DNA of 59,031 nt from Halapricum hydrolyticum (GTDB taxonomy: Archaea > Halobacteriota > Halobacteria > Halobacteriales > Haloarculaceae): the NCBI GenBank assembly GCA_025517565.1, contig JAOPKD010000018.1, positions 1 through 59,031 on the forward strand, read 5' to 3'. Both the position numbers and the translations under genes were made by a program. Below, piece by piece: positions 7,136 through 16,148 of the stretch. The notes beneath the pieces are model-generated. The model ran no database searches and had not been told where the DNA came from. It worked only from the letters and a program-made list of their open reading frames with translations. Within the stretch, counting starts at the first letter, position 1, and every line of letters starts with the position of its first letter.

Positions 7136-9055
7136 CTAGATGAACCGGAACGTTTCGAGATTTTTCGGTGCGAACGTCCGCATGTTGTATTCGTGATACA
7201 GCGCCGAAGACAGGTCCTGGACTGACGATTCGTCCCCGTGGACACAGAGGACCTTCTCCGGGCGGGGGTTCATCGTCTTCACGAAGTTCTCCAGTCCCTG
7301 CCGGTCGGCGTGACCGGAGAAGCCGTCGACGGTTTCGACGTCCATCCGCATCTTCATTGTGTTGGACCGTCCGGTGCCGTTGCCGACGGGGATCTCGTCC
7401 CAGCCGTTCTGAATCCGCCGGCCCAGGGTCCCCTGTGCCTGGTAGCCGACGAACACGAGTTTCGAATCCGGATCCCCGCCGAGGTGTTCGAGCCAGGACA
7501 TGATCGGGCCGCCGGTGACCATCCCCGACGTCGAGAGGATGATCGCCGGATCGTCGTCGGCGACCTCCTGGCGTTCCTCCTCGCCGCCGTCGATGTGATT
7601 AAACTGCTCGGCCAGGAAGGGGTTCTCGTCCTCGTGGAAGATCCGATCCCGGAGGTCGTCGCGCAGATACTCCGGATAGGTCGTGTGGATGGCCGTCGCC
7701 TCCCAGATCATCCCGTCGAGGTGGACTGGCATCTCGGGGATGTCACCCTTTCGCATCGCCTCTTCGAGGACGAGCATGATCTCCTGGGAGCGGCCGACCG
7801 CGAATGCGGGGATCAGTATCTTCCCGCCCTTCTCGTAGGTGTCGTTGATGACCTCCTTGAGTTTCTCCTCGGAGTCTTCCTGGTCGGTCTGGTAGTCGTT
7901 GCGACCACCGTAGGTCGACTCGAGGACGAGCGTCTCGACGCGCGGGAATTCGTTGACCGCGCCGTTGAACAGGCGGGTGTCCTCGTAGTGAATGTCCCCG
8001 GAGAACGCGACGTTGTACAGTCCGTCACCGATGTGGAAGTGTGCGATCGAAGAGCCGAGAATGTGCCCGGCGTTGTGCAGCGTGAGCTTGATGTCCGGGG
8101 AGATGTCGGTCACGTCGCCGTATTCGATCGGGATGGTGTGCTTGATCGCCTCGCGCACCATCTCCGAATCGTACGGCGGCGTGCGCCCCTCCTTGGCAGC
8201 GACGTCGAGATAGTCCAGCGTGAGCAGTCCCATCAGATCGCGGGTCGGCTCGGTCGTGTAGATCGGGCCGTCGTAGCCGTACTTGAACAGCAGCGGAATG
8301 AGCGCCGAGTGATCCAGGTGGGCGTGGGTCAGCACGACGGCGTCCAGCGAACTCGCGCCGGCACCGAGCGCTTCCGGCACCTGGAGATACGGCACTTCCC
8401 CTTCGGCCCCCGGCTTGTCGCCACAGTCGACGAGCACCCGCGTCTCGGGCGTCGAGACGATAAACGCAGCCCGGCCGACTTCCCGACAGCACCCCAGCGT
8501 CGTGATCCGGACCCACTGGTCGTCGGACATCTCCTCGCGGTGGATCTGTCGGCCGATCCGCTCGAGGATGTCGCGGCGCTCCTCGCGCTCCTGCTTGAGG
8601 AAGTTCCGGACGTTCTGCACCGTCGAGGACTCGATCGGCGGCGTTCGAACGACCTCGGGCGTCCAGCCGACCTCCTGTGTAATCTCGCGCATCGTCGCGC
8701 CGTGGCGACCGATGACGAGCCCCGGCTTCTCCGCCTCGATGACGACTTCACCGGTGTCGGCATGGAAATCGAGATCGGTGACGCCGGCCTCTTCGGGGAT
8801 GACTGACTGGATCTGCTCGCGAGCGTCGTCCGGCCGCATGAGAACGTCCGGGTCCGGACGCACCGTAATTCGCTTTCGCAGTTTCGAGGCGAGACGCCGG
8901 ACCAGGTCGCCGTCCTGGGCGAACTGCTTGGGATCGCGCGTGTAGATCACCAGTTCCGGTCCCTCGAACGTGACGTCCGAAATCGAGATCCCGGCCGGTA
9001 CCTCGTTGCGAATCGTTTCCTCTATCTCCTCGAGCTTCTTGTCTACCCTGCTCAT
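7136..9055 (-). CDS. aCPSF1, beta-CASP ribonuclease for archaeal transcription termination
   Basis: A 639-residue protein of the archaeal CPSF73-like family. The N-terminal part has two KH domains, with the GxxG loop in GLVIGRHGATMREI near residue 130. The metallo-beta-lactamase core has the zinc motif THAHLDHS and later HNAGHILGSS; the beta-CASP part includes ILIPAFAVGRSQEIM and a C-terminal DGFSGHADRQGL followed by CVHGDESS. Known role of the family: endonuclease and 5'-3' exonuclease acting on U-rich RNA 3' ends, which terminates archaeal transcription. The start is the ATG at 9055 (MSRVDKKLEEIE), where the conserved N-terminus begins; nine upstream codons are not conserved-looking. Genes on either side are unrelated. 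Confidence 0.93.
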   Translation of the reverse strand: MSRVDKKLEEIEETIRNEVPAGISISDVTFEGPELVIYTRDPKQFAQDGDLVRRLASKLRKRITVRPDPDVLMRPDDAREQIQSVIPEEAGVTDLDFHADTGEVVIEAEKPGLVIGRHGATMREITQEVGWTPEVVRTPPIESSTVQNVRNFLKQEREERRDILERIGRQIHREEMSDDQWVRITTLGCCREVGRAAFIVSTPETRVLVDCGDKPGAEGEVPYLQVPEALGAGASSLDAVVLTHAHLDHSALIPLLFKYGYDGPIYTTEPTRDLMGLLTLDYLDVAAKEGRTPPYDSEMVREAIKHTIPIEYGDVTDISPDIKLTLHNAGHILGSSIAHFHIGDGLYNVAFSGDIHYEDTRLFNGAVNEFPRVETLVLESTYGGRNDYQTDQEDSEEKLKEVINDTYEKGGKILIPAFAVGRSQEIMLVLEEAMRKGDIPEMPVHLDGMIWEATAIHTTYPEYLRDDLRDRIFHEDENPFLAEQFNHIDGGEEERQEVADDDPAIILSTSGMVTGGPIMSWLEHLGGDPDSKLVFVGYQAQGTLGRRIQNGWDEIPVGNGTGRSNTMKMRMDVETVDGFSGHADRQGLENFVKTMNPRPEKVLCVHGDESSVQDLSSALYHEYNMRTFAPKNLETFRFI

Positions 9056-9205
9056 GGCTGGATAAAACGACGTGACACGCACGCACTGCGGCTGGCCGCC
9101 GCAGTACTCGTGTCGTGATCACTGGTGGTACTGTCGACTGTCCCATTTCTGAAGGATTTCGGCACCCGAAGTGCCGACAATCTCCACGAACGTACAGCCG
9201 ACAGT

Positions 9206-9325
9206 ATGAATAAGACTGTCATATCTGACGATTTGACTGCATGTCGGTGTACCACTCCGGACGACTCTCGCTGTGAGTGTCCGGAAAACCGATCTATACG
9301 TGTTCGTATTCCCCTCCGATTATAA
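9206..9325 (+). CDS. Possible 39-residue Cys-rich microprotein
   Basis: A short ORF starting MNKTVISDDLTA with the sequence CRCTTPDDSRCEC, two CxC pairs eight residues apart, followed by a basic tail. Haloarchaea carry many very small zinc-finger proteins, usually with CxxC pairs, so this is suggestive only. The stop codon overlaps the TATA box of the next gene. No clear promoter was found, and codon usage is less biased than in neighbouring genes. Could be chance. Confidence 0.25.
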   Translation: MNKTVISDDLTACRCTTPDDSRCECPENRSIRVRIPLRL

Positions 9326-9327
9326 AA
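9320..9327 (+). promoter_or_regulatory. TATA box for the gene at 9352
   Basis: TTATAAAA centred about 28 bp upstream of the ATG at 9352, predicting a leaderless transcript. Confidence 0.6.
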
Positions 9328-9351
9328 GCCTTCGCAAAGAACTCCTGACAG

Positions 9352-9837
9352 ATGAAACTAACCAGCGACACGATCCGCGCCGAATACGACTGGGTCCACG
9401 AACGAGGGCCGACAGTCGTGCCGATCGTCAATACGGTGCGTGCCGATCTCGGCGACGCGTTCGAGACGACGGTCGATCCGATCGATGTCGGGCAGTATCA
9501 CGACGCCGTCGACGCGGTTTTCTCTGATGGCGACCGGGCGGTGAACGTTGCCGCACTCGTGGGCCTGCTTCGCGACCTCGACGTTCCGGGGGACTACCCG
9601 GGGTTCGTCGTCGACGAACTGCTCGCGCGCGAGCTGGCGGCGATGATCGCCGGCGAGCAACCGTTGCGCTTGCTCGCAGAGGCGACGTTCCACTATGCGG
9701 ACGTCTACATCCATGGCGATCCTGACGATCCTGCGGGGCTCGACGATCTCGACGCCGCCCTGGCTGCGGGGGTCCAGACGCGCCTCCCCGGATGGGACTG
9801 GCAAGCCGGCGACAGCCCGTTCGGTGTCGACCCCTGA
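9352..9837 (+). CDS. Conserved hypothetical haloarchaeal protein
   Basis: A 161-residue, acidic, apparently soluble protein with no transmembrane segment. It starts MKLTSDTIRAEYDWVHERGPTV, contains a helical midsection (VNVAALVGLLRDLDVPGDY, ELAAMIAGEQPLRLLAEATFHYADVYIHG) and ends WDWQAGDSPFGVDP. I do not recognise a named domain. The strong amino-acid bias, the well-placed TATA box (9320-9327) and a leaderless start support a real gene. It stands between aCPSF1 (divergent) and the HerA-like ATPase (same strand, 96 bp downstream). Confidence 0.7.
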   Translation: MKLTSDTIRAEYDWVHERGPTVVPIVNTVRADLGDAFETTVDPIDVGQYHDAVDAVFSDGDRAVNVAALVGLLRDLDVPGDYPGFVVDELLARELAAMIAGEQPLRLLAEATFHYADVYIHGDPDDPAGLDDLDAALAAGVQTRLPGWDWQAGDSPFGVDP

Positions 9838-9933
9838 CACCGGCGGCTGCCCGTTCCACTGCTTGTGGCTGTCGAATCCCCGAAAGGTGTCTGACTGAGA
9901 GTTATGGGCAGGGAGAACCGTCATACGACCACT

Positions 9934-11955
9934 ATGAGCGACGAGCGGACGATCACGGTCGCGGAGGTGAGCGACGGTCCGGGCGGAACCGGCGATCACG
10001 GTGCCGACGTCTCGCTACCAGTGGTCGAGTTGCTGACTGGTCGAGGGTTCGTTACTGGGAAATCAGGCTCCGGGAAGAGCAACACGGCGTCGGTCATCGC
10101 CGAGAACCTGCTGGACGCGGGTTTCGGCCTGCTGATCGTCGACATCGACGGTGAATACTACGGTCTGAAAGAGGAGTACGAGATCCTTCACGTCGGGGCC
10201 GACGAGGAGTGTGACATCCAGGTCACGACCGAACACGCCGAGAAAATCGCGGGGCTGGCCCTCGAGCAGAACGTGCCGATCATTCTGGACATCTCCTCGT
10301 TTCTGGACGACGAGGAGGCCGAAACGCTGCTCACGGACGTTTCGAAACACCTCTTCGCGAAGGCCAAGAAGCTCAAGCAGCCGTTCCTGCTGTTAGTCGA
10401 GGAGGTCCACGAGTGGATCCCCGAGAACGGCTCCGTCGGCGAGGTCGGGAAGATGCTGATCAAGATCGGCAAGCGCGGGCGCAAACACGGCCTCGGGATG
10501 GTCGGGATCAGCCAGCGACCCGCGGACGTCAAGAAAGACTACATCACCCAGTGTGACTGGCTCGTCTGGCATCGCCTGACCTGGAACAACGATACGAAAG
10601 TCGTCCGGCGCGTGCTCGACGGCGAATACGCCGACGCGGTCGAAGATCTCGATGACGGCGAAGCCTTCCTGATGACCGACTGGTCCGAATCGATCCGGCG
10701 GGTGCAGTTCCACCGCAAGCAGACGTTCGACGCCGGGGCGACGCCCGGACTGGACGACTTCGAGCGGCCCGAACTGAAGTCCGTCAGCGAGGATCTGGTG
10801 TCGGAACTCCAGGAGATCAGCGAACAGAAACAGCAGCGCGACGATACTATCGAAGAACTCCGAGAGGAACTCGACAAGAAGAACTCCCGGATCGCCGAAC
10901 TCGAGAAGGAGCTACAGGACGCTCGCGACCTGAGCCGGATGGCAGATCAGTTCGTCGACGCAATGCTCGACCAGGTCGAGGGAGCCAGCCCCGGCCGAAC
11001 CGAGACCGAGCGGATGCGCGCTCGCCGACAGCGACTCGAGAGACAATCTCCATCCGCTCAGGCCGAGCACGCGACAGTGCCCGAGGCGAACGAACGAGCG
11101 GAATCGGACGACGACAAGCCGTCATCACAGAACGAGGAGTCCGAGACGGAGGGGGTCGAAGCGAACCTCCCGAACGAAATCGCAGACGCCGCGGAGGCGT
11201 TCGCGGCCGCGATGGACGACGAGAGTGGCGACTCCTCGAAGAGCGACCGGACGAGCGGCAACCCCGAAGGGAACAGCCGGACGAACGGTACGTCATCGCA
11301 GGACGACCGGACGAACGGAGACTCTTCCGGGACCGAGACGTTCGGATTCGAGTCGTTCGAGGCGCCGCCGGATCGTGTCGACGGGGAGACCGACACGTTC
11401 GATTTCTCGGACGCCGACATGCCGGCGTTTGGGTTCGAAACCCCTGACAGCAAGGCGAACGGAGCCAGCGACGGTGACGCAGACTCGTCGACGACAGCGA
11501 CTACCGCGGCGACGAGCCAGGACAGCCCCGACGCCGGCTCAGCCGATCAGGCCCAGGGGAGCGACGACGACGCGATCGCCGAGGCAGTCGGGGCCGTCGA
11601 CGAGCCGGACGACTCGTCGATCGACCGCCCGATGCCGGCTGCGATTTCGTCGCTCCGCACGGAGATCCGGGACCTCGACGAGAAGGCCCGGCGGATGCTG
11701 GCGTACTACGACGAGCAGGGGCCTGCGACGCCGCTCGACGCACACTTCGTCGCTGGCGGCACCGGTGACCGGACCGACGCCTACGCGCACAACCGAACGC
11801 TCCGGACCGCAGGACTGATCGAACACGTCGGCCGCGGGAACTACGATATCTGCCTCCGGAAGCGCCTCGACGAGGCGACGAACGGCCGGCTCGAAGACGA
11901 CGAACTCGACGCCTTCCGGGAGCGACTGACGTCTGCGTTCGGCCGAACCGGGTGA
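9934..11955 (+). CDS. HerA-like (DUF87) ATPase with coiled coil and C-terminal winged helix
   Basis: A 673-residue protein. A P-loop, GKSGSGKSN, is at residues 42-50; a Walker B-like LLLVEEVHEW, an SQRP motif (GISQRPADVKK) and an Arg-finger-like stretch follow, the pattern of the HerA/FtsK superfamily. The HerA N-terminal barrel is absent because the P-loop is so near the start. After the ATPase come a coiled coil (about residues 285-335), then some 200 acidic, Ser/Thr/Asp-rich low-complexity residues, then a winged-helix-like end (ARRMLAYYDEQGP to GRGNYDICLRKRL). No nurA is adjacent. The ATG at 9934 (MSDERTITVAEV) is preferred; a GTG or ATG-led extension starts at 9904. Confidence 0.8.
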   Translation: MSDERTITVAEVSDGPGGTGDHGADVSLPVVELLTGRGFVTGKSGSGKSNTASVIAENLLDAGFGLLIVDIDGEYYGLKEEYEILHVGADEECDIQVTTEHAEKIAGLALEQNVPIILDISSFLDDEEAETLLTDVSKHLFAKAKKLKQPFLLLVEEVHEWIPENGSVGEVGKMLIKIGKRGRKHGLGMVGISQRPADVKKDYITQCDWLVWHRLTWNNDTKVVRRVLDGEYADAVEDLDDGEAFLMTDWSESIRRVQFHRKQTFDAGATPGLDDFERPELKSVSEDLVSELQEISEQKQQRDDTIEELREELDKKNSRIAELEKELQDARDLSRMADQFVDAMLDQVEGASPGRTETERMRARRQRLERQSPSAQAEHATVPEANERAESDDDKPSSQNEESETEGVEANLPNEIADAAEAFAAAMDDESGDSSKSDRTSGNPEGNSRTNGTSSQDDRTNGDSSGTETFGFESFEAPPDRVDGETDTFDFSDADMPAFGFETPDSKANGASDGDADSSTTATTAATSQDSPDAGSADQAQGSDDDAIAEAVGAVDEPDDSSIDRPMPAAISSLRTEIRDLDEKARRMLAYYDEQGPATPLDAHFVAGGTGDRTDAYAHNRTLRTAGLIEHVGRGNYDICLRKRLDEATNGRLEDDELDAFRERLTSAFGRTG

Positions 11956-11969
11956 GCGGACACTCCCCC

Positions 11970-12533
11970 TCAGCTTCCCGGAAGGATGTCGCCCAGGGCC
12001 CCACCGATCGACATGGGCAGGAACGCGACGACGACGTTCGCGAGCGCGACGGCCGGCCGGGTCCAGTCGACGCGTCCCCACGCCGTCAGCATCACCACCG
12101 CTAGCAGGAACGAGATCGTGAGGACGCCAGCGAGCCGGAACGGCACAATTCCGAGCAGGCGGTACCTGACACGAACGTCCTGAATCTCGGCGACGTACAG
12201 CACGCCAGTAGTGATCGACAGGGTGAACAGGACGGTCCCCGCGAGAAGTAACGGACGTGTCGCGAGGAACGAGCCGATCTCCTGTGTCCCACCCTCGACC
12301 GCCATCGGGATCCCGAACAGGAGCGCGCCGAGCAGCGCCTCTGTCGCGTCTGCGCGATCAAACCCCCAGATAATGCGCCCGAAAACGGCCTCGGACCGGG
12401 AGGCTTCCGAGGCGAGTTCCATCGCTTCTTCGACCCGATTGCGCTCCTCCTCGGAATCGACTGTCTCGGCCAGTTCCTCGAGCTGGTCGAAGATATCCCC
12501 GATGTCGGGGCTGTCGGTATCGTCAGTACTCAT
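11970..12533 (-). CDS. DUF2391 family integral membrane protein
   Basis: A 187-residue protein. An acidic helical N-terminus (about residues 10-50, [20 protein letters not shown]) precedes four to five membrane helices, with motifs [14 protein letters not shown] and [15 protein letters not shown]. This arrangement is that of the DUF2391 (TIGR02587-type) putative membrane proteins common in haloarchaea, of unknown function. It converges with the HerA-like ATPase gene, ending 14 bp from it, and diverges from the TFB gene. Confidence 0.75.
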   Translation of the reverse strand: MSTDDTDSPDIGDIFDQLEELAETVDSEEERNRVEEAMELASEASRSEAVFGRIIWGFDRADATEALLGALLFGIPMAVEGGTQEIGSFLATRPLLLAGTVLFTLSITTGVLYVAEIQDVRVRYRLLGIVPFRLAGVLTISFLLAVVMLTAWGRVDWTRPAVALANVVVAFLPMSIGGALGDILPGS

Positions 12534-12778
12534 ACCTATCGACCCGCCGTCGGTCCGGTCGGGGAGTCACCACTGTCATACGGCGTGCCGACGGCGTGTG
12601 GCCAGTTAATATTTGGCGATCATCGTGGCCGGCGAGAGCTGTCTGCCATGCCGTGCACCGCTCAGTCTTTGTGCCCGACGACGATCGCCAGCTGCTAGTG
12701 TCCGCCGTGGCGAGAACCCAGCGTTCGCGCGCCCGACGAGCCCGACGAGAGAATTTTCAGCGATCGGCGCGAGGCAAA

Positions 12779-12786
12779 CTTTATCA
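12779..12786 (+). promoter_or_regulatory. TATA-like box of the TFB gene
   Basis: CTTTATCA, about 28 bp before the ATG at 12812, which indicates a leaderless or nearly leaderless transcript. Confidence 0.5.
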
Positions 12787-12811
12787 CTGCTGTACATCTC
12801 TAGTTGAAGAC

Positions 12812-13771
12812 ATGGAACGTTCCAGTCGGCAGCGAGAGCGAGTGGCCACCGACGAGGACACGACGGAACAGGAAGACGAGCGCGAGCAGTGTCCGGAGTG
12901 TGATTCGACGTCGCTGATCGCGAGCGCGGACGGGGGCGAGCTGGTGTGTGACGACTGTGGGCTGGTCGTCGAGGAGGGAGCGATCGACCGGGGTCCCGAG
13001 TGGCGGGCGTTCGATCACGGCGAGCGCCAGAAGAAGTCTCGTGTGGGTGCGCCGACGACCCAGACGATGCACGACAAGGGGCTGACGACGACGATCGACT
13101 GGAAGGACAAGGACGCCTACGGCCGCTCGATCTCTTCGAAGAAGCGCAGCCAGATGCACCGCTTGCGACGCTGGCAGGAACGGATCCGGACGAAAGACGC
13201 CGGCGAGCGCAACCTCCAGTTCGCGCTCTCTGAGATCGATCGCATGGCCTCGGCACTGGGCGTCCCGCGTTCGGTGCGGGAGGTCGCCTCGGTGATCTAC
13301 CGGCGCGCGCTCGACGACGATCTGATCCGGGGACGCTCGATCGAGGGCGTCGCCACCGCCGCGCTCTACGCCGCCTGCCGACAGGAAGACATCCCACGCA
13401 GTCTCGAAGAGGTCTCGGACGTCTCGCGGGTCGAACAGAAGGAGATCGGCCGGACCTATCGCTACATCTCTCAGGAACTCGGACTGAAGATGGAACCTGT
13501 CGATCCAAAGAAGTACGTCCCCCGGTTCTGCTCGTCGCTGGAACTGTCCGAGGAGGTCCAGTCCAAGGCCAACGAGATCATCGACGTGACCTCAGAGAAG
13601 GGCCTGCTCTCGGGCAAATCGCCGACCGGCTACGCTGCCGCCGCGATCTACGCCGCCTCCCTGCTCTGCAACGAGAAGAAGACCCAGCGCGAGGTCGCCG
13701 ATGTCGCGCAGGTCACCGAAGTCACCATCCGCAACCGCTACCAGGAACAGATCGAGGCGATGGGTCTGTGA
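12812..13771 (+). CDS. tfb: Transcription initiation factor IIB (TFB)
   Basis: A 319-residue TFIIB homologue. An N-terminal zinc ribbon ([24 protein letters not shown], residues about 27-51), the B-reader/linker region with [23 protein letters not shown], and two cyclin-fold repeats follow. TFB bridges TBP bound at the TATA/BRE and RNA polymerase. Haloarchaea have several tfb paralogues; this is full-length with all elements, but which paralogue it is cannot be told from the window. The start is set at the ATG 12812, just before the family's N-terminus and 28 bp after the TATA-like box; the frame is open far upstream without homology. Confidence 0.93.
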   Translation: MERSSRQRERVATDEDTTEQEDEREQCPECDSTSLIASADGGELVCDDCGLVVEEGAIDRGPEWRAFDHGERQKKSRVGAPTTQTMHDKGLTTTIDWKDKDAYGRSISSKKRSQMHRLRRWQERIRTKDAGERNLQFALSEIDRMASALGVPRSVREVASVIYRRALDDDLIRGRSIEGVATAALYAACRQEDIPRSLEEVSDVSRVEQKEIGRTYRYISQELGLKMEPVDPKKYVPRFCSSLELSEEVQSKANEIIDVTSEKGLLSGKSPTGYAAAAIYAASLLCNEKKTQREVADVAQVTEVTIRNRYQEQIEAMGL

Positions 13772-13816
13772 TCGACACGCCGCGAAGTCGTTCCTGATGA
13801 CTTCGATCCCCCTGGA

Positions 13817-15097
13817 CTATTCCTCGATGACTTCGAGCCCGCGGTTGTTCACGGCGGCGGGGTTGAGGCCGACCTCTTCGAGGAACTGTTTGTACTCGCG
13901 TTCGCACTTCTCGGCTTTCTGCTGGCGCTCGGAGGCGCGATCGCACAGCGCGACCAGGTCCTCGGGCACGTCGTTGGTGTAGACGATCCAGTGGTTGATG
14001 AGGTCCGAGAGGCGGCGGATCGGCGAGGTGAAGTGGCCGTAGATTTCGAAGTTCAGCGCGTGGTGGCCGCCGAAGGGGTCGTTCATGTACTTGGCGCGGG
14101 GCATCACCTTCATGACGGCCCACTGGATCTTGTCCAGCTGGCGCGGCGGTGCCTGTTCCAGCGTGGCGTTGACGGCCTTCCGGGGGTCGTCCCACGCACT
14201 GCCGGGGATCGAGACGCCGTCGAGTTCCTGGATCTCCTGGAGCGCCTCGTCCCACTCTTCGGGAGCCGGCTGGGGGTGGACCCGGTACATCGCCTCCACG
14301 CCGCGGTCCCACATGAGTTCGTGCGTGACGGCCTTGTTGGCCTTGAGCATGCACTCCTCGATGATCGTGTGGGCGCGGTCGCGCTTCGGATTCAACACGA
14401 GCGAGCCGTCTTCCTTGCGCTGTTCGTGCATGCTGTCGGCCAGTTCCCACACCGCCGAGAGTTCGTCGTGGAGCGGTGCGTCGGGGTCGTCCAGACGGTT
14501 CTCGGCCTGGGTGTAGGTCAGTCGCTCGTCGCTCCGGATAACCGACTTGTAGATCTCTATGTTCTCGTACCCGAGGTTCTCGGGATCGAGGTGCATCTCG
14601 ACGGTGTGGGCCAGCCGGTCCTCCTCGGGCACCAGCGAGCAGACGGTCTCGGCGAGGATCGGCGGCAGCATGTGGATCGTGTAGGCGGGGAGATAGACCG
14701 TGTTCCCGCGCTCGACGGCCTCGCTCCACATCGCCGTCTCGGGATTGACGTAGTGGGTTACGTCGGCGATGTGCACCCACAGAACGATCTCGTCGTCGCG
14801 CACGTCGATCGAGATGGCGTCGTCGAAGTCCTGTGCGTCGATCGGGTCGACAGTGAAGGCGATCTTCTCGCGCAGATCGCGGCGCTCGTCGACTTCGCTC
14901 TGGATCTCTTCCTGGACGTCGGTCGTTCGTTGTTCGGCCTCTTCGAGGACCTCGGGCGGGAACGCGTCGCGGATGTCGAACTTCTCGAACAGCTCCTCGC
15001 GCTTGTTCTCCAGATGGCGGGCGAGTTCCTCGTCGATCTCCACGGGGCCCTGACCCTCCGCGGTTCCGGCTTCGGCCTGGGCGGACTCGTCGGTCAT
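13817..15097 (-). CDS. rnr: RNB-domain exoribonuclease, RNase R family, haloarchaeal short form
   Basis: A 426-residue protein dominated by an RNB catalytic domain. The metal-binding cluster is in FTVDPIDAQDFDDAISI; VWVHIADVTHYV, PPILAETVCSLVP, and HFTSPIRRLSDLINHW near the end are classic RNase II/R signatures. Bacterial RNase R is about twice as long; the cold-shock and S1 domains are missing here, as in other haloarchaeal versions, where the enzyme degrades RNA 3'-5'. The ATG at 15097 (MTDESAQAEAG) is chosen over one six codons upstream. It converges with tfb 45 bp away and diverges from the PUA gene. Confidence 0.88.
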   Translation of the reverse strand: MTDESAQAEAGTAEGQGPVEIDEELARHLENKREELFEKFDIRDAFPPEVLEEAEQRTTDVQEEIQSEVDERRDLREKIAFTVDPIDAQDFDDAISIDVRDDEIVLWVHIADVTHYVNPETAMWSEAVERGNTVYLPAYTIHMLPPILAETVCSLVPEEDRLAHTVEMHLDPENLGYENIEIYKSVIRSDERLTYTQAENRLDDPDAPLHDELSAVWELADSMHEQRKEDGSLVLNPKRDRAHTIIEECMLKANKAVTHELMWDRGVEAMYRVHPQPAPEEWDEALQEIQELDGVSIPGSAWDDPRKAVNATLEQAPPRQLDKIQWAVMKVMPRAKYMNDPFGGHHALNFEIYGHFTSPIRRLSDLINHWIVYTNDVPEDLVALCDRASERQQKAEKCEREYKQFLEEVGLNPAAVNNRGLEVIEE

Positions 15098-15201
15098 GCC
15101 TTTCGATAGGCCCACCCCGTAGGTAGGCGTTTCGACAGGCTGGCCCGTTCGCGTGGCCGTCGAACGGAACGGCGGTCAGTCACACGCGGACAAACGGGCG
15201 A

Positions 15202-15207
15202 TTTATC
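15202..15207 (+). promoter_or_regulatory. TATA-like box of the PUA-domain gene
   Basis: TTTATC about 27 bp before the ATG at 15231. Confidence 0.45.
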
Positions 15208-15230
15208 CTCGTCGGCGGCAACCGCCACGT

Positions 15231-15755
15231 ATGAACGTCAAGTCCCGACATCACCTCCGGGCGGACGCTATCGACGAGATCGTCGAGGCCGTCTCGCAGA
15301 CGCTGGGCGTCGCGATCGACGCGGACACCTTCGAGAAGGTCGAGTTCGAGGACAGCGACTGGGAGGTCGTCCTCGTAGACGGGGAACCGGCCGTCCTGTA
15401 TCTGGACGGCGAGGCGCAGAGCGATTCAGAGCGAAGCGGCGAAGGCGCAGAGCCGGAACCGTTCCTCACCGTCAAGGGAGCCAACGAGTACCCGCCGGAG
15501 ACGAACGTCGTCACCGTCGACGCCGGTGCGATCTCGTTCGTCTCCGACGGCGCCGACGTGATGCGCCCCGGGATCGTCGAGGCCGACGACTCCATCGAGG
15601 CGGGTGATCTGGTCGCGATCGCCGAGGAGACGCACGGAAAAGTGCTGGCGATCGGCCGCGCCCGGGTCGACGGCGACGAGATGCTCGGCGACGAGGGCAA
15701 AGTCGTCGACTCGCTTCATCACGTGGGCGACGAGCTGTACGAGTTTTCGGTGTGA
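15231..15755 (+). CDS. PUA-domain RNA-binding protein (DUF1947-type)
   Basis: A 174-residue protein. The N-terminal half (SRHHLRADAIDEIVEAVSQTLGV) resembles the small alpha/beta domain that precedes PUA in archaeal DUF1947 proteins; the C-terminal half is a PUA domain, with VVTVDAGAISFVSDGADVMRPGIV and KVLAIGRARVDGDEML. PUA domains bind structured RNA, and these proteins are often linked to tRNA or ribosome metabolism, but the exact role is unknown. The start ATG at 15231 (MNVKSRHHLR) matches the conserved beginning and the promoter position. Confidence 0.85.
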   Translation: MNVKSRHHLRADAIDEIVEAVSQTLGVAIDADTFEKVEFEDSDWEVVLVDGEPAVLYLDGEAQSDSERSGEGAEPEPFLTVKGANEYPPETNVVTVDAGAISFVSDGADVMRPGIVEADDSIEAGDLVAIAEETHGKVLAIGRARVDGDEMLGDEGKVVDSLHHVGDELYEFSV

Positions 15756-15778
15756 GGACCGGTCAACCACAGTGAGGG

Positions 15779-15801
15779 CGGCTTTTTCGTCCGGCCTTTT
15801 C
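15779..15801 (+). terminator. T-rich termination region after the PUA gene
   Basis: GGCTTTTTCGTCCGGCCTTTT contains two T runs right after the gene's end; archaeal termination occurs at such U-rich tracts. Confidence 0.4.
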
Positions 15802-15852
15802 GGGGAGTGGTGGCGAGCGGAGCGAGCGACCCGACGGTGAAAAGATTGCCAG

Positions 15853-15872
15853 TAGTGTGAGAGCACACTACG
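15853..15872. promoter_or_regulatory. Palindromic operator and promoter of vapBC
   Basis: A perfect inverted repeat, GTAGTGTG-AGAG-CACACTAC, abuts the TATA-like TTTTTAGG at 15874-15881, which is about 26 bp upstream of the antitoxin ATG at 15903. An operator touching the TATA box suits the autorepression by antitoxin or antitoxin-toxin complex known for VapBC systems. Confidence 0.6.
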
Positions 15873-15902
15873 TTTTTAGGCGATGACCTCTTGGTTTCGT
15901 AT

Positions 15903-16148
15903 ATGAGCAGTGAGGGCGTCGATTCAGAGAGCAAGGTCTCGGGGAATCAGGCGAACATTCCTGCCCGTATCCGCCGAGAGTTAAATATCGACGATGGGGA
16001 CAAACTCCGCTGGCGCGTTGAGGAAGACAGGACGCTTCGCGTTGAGGTCGTCCAGCAACGTACTGGAACGTTCAGCGACTTCGACGGCTACGATGGCGAT
16101 CAGGAAACGGACGTCACTGCAGAACACGACAACTGGGGAGTCGAATAG
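15903..16148 (+). CDS. vapB: AbrB/MazE-type antitoxin, VapB partner of the PIN toxin
   Basis: An 81-residue protein with a swapped-hairpin AbrB-type DNA-binding domain in the first half: SKVSGNQANIPARIRRELNIDDGDKLRWRVEEDRTLRVEV. The acidic C-terminal tail (FDGYDGDQETDVTAEHDNWGVE) would wrap and neutralise the toxin. The ATG at 15903 follows the promoter directly, so the mRNA is probably leaderless. The stop TAG (16146-16148) is immediately followed by the toxin's GTG, giving tight coupling. Antitoxin assignment rests on the fold pattern and the neighbour. Confidence 0.85.
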   Translation: MSSEGVDSESKVSGNQANIPARIRRELNIDDGDKLRWRVEEDRTLRVEVVQQRTGTFSDFDGYDGDQETDVTAEHDNWGVE

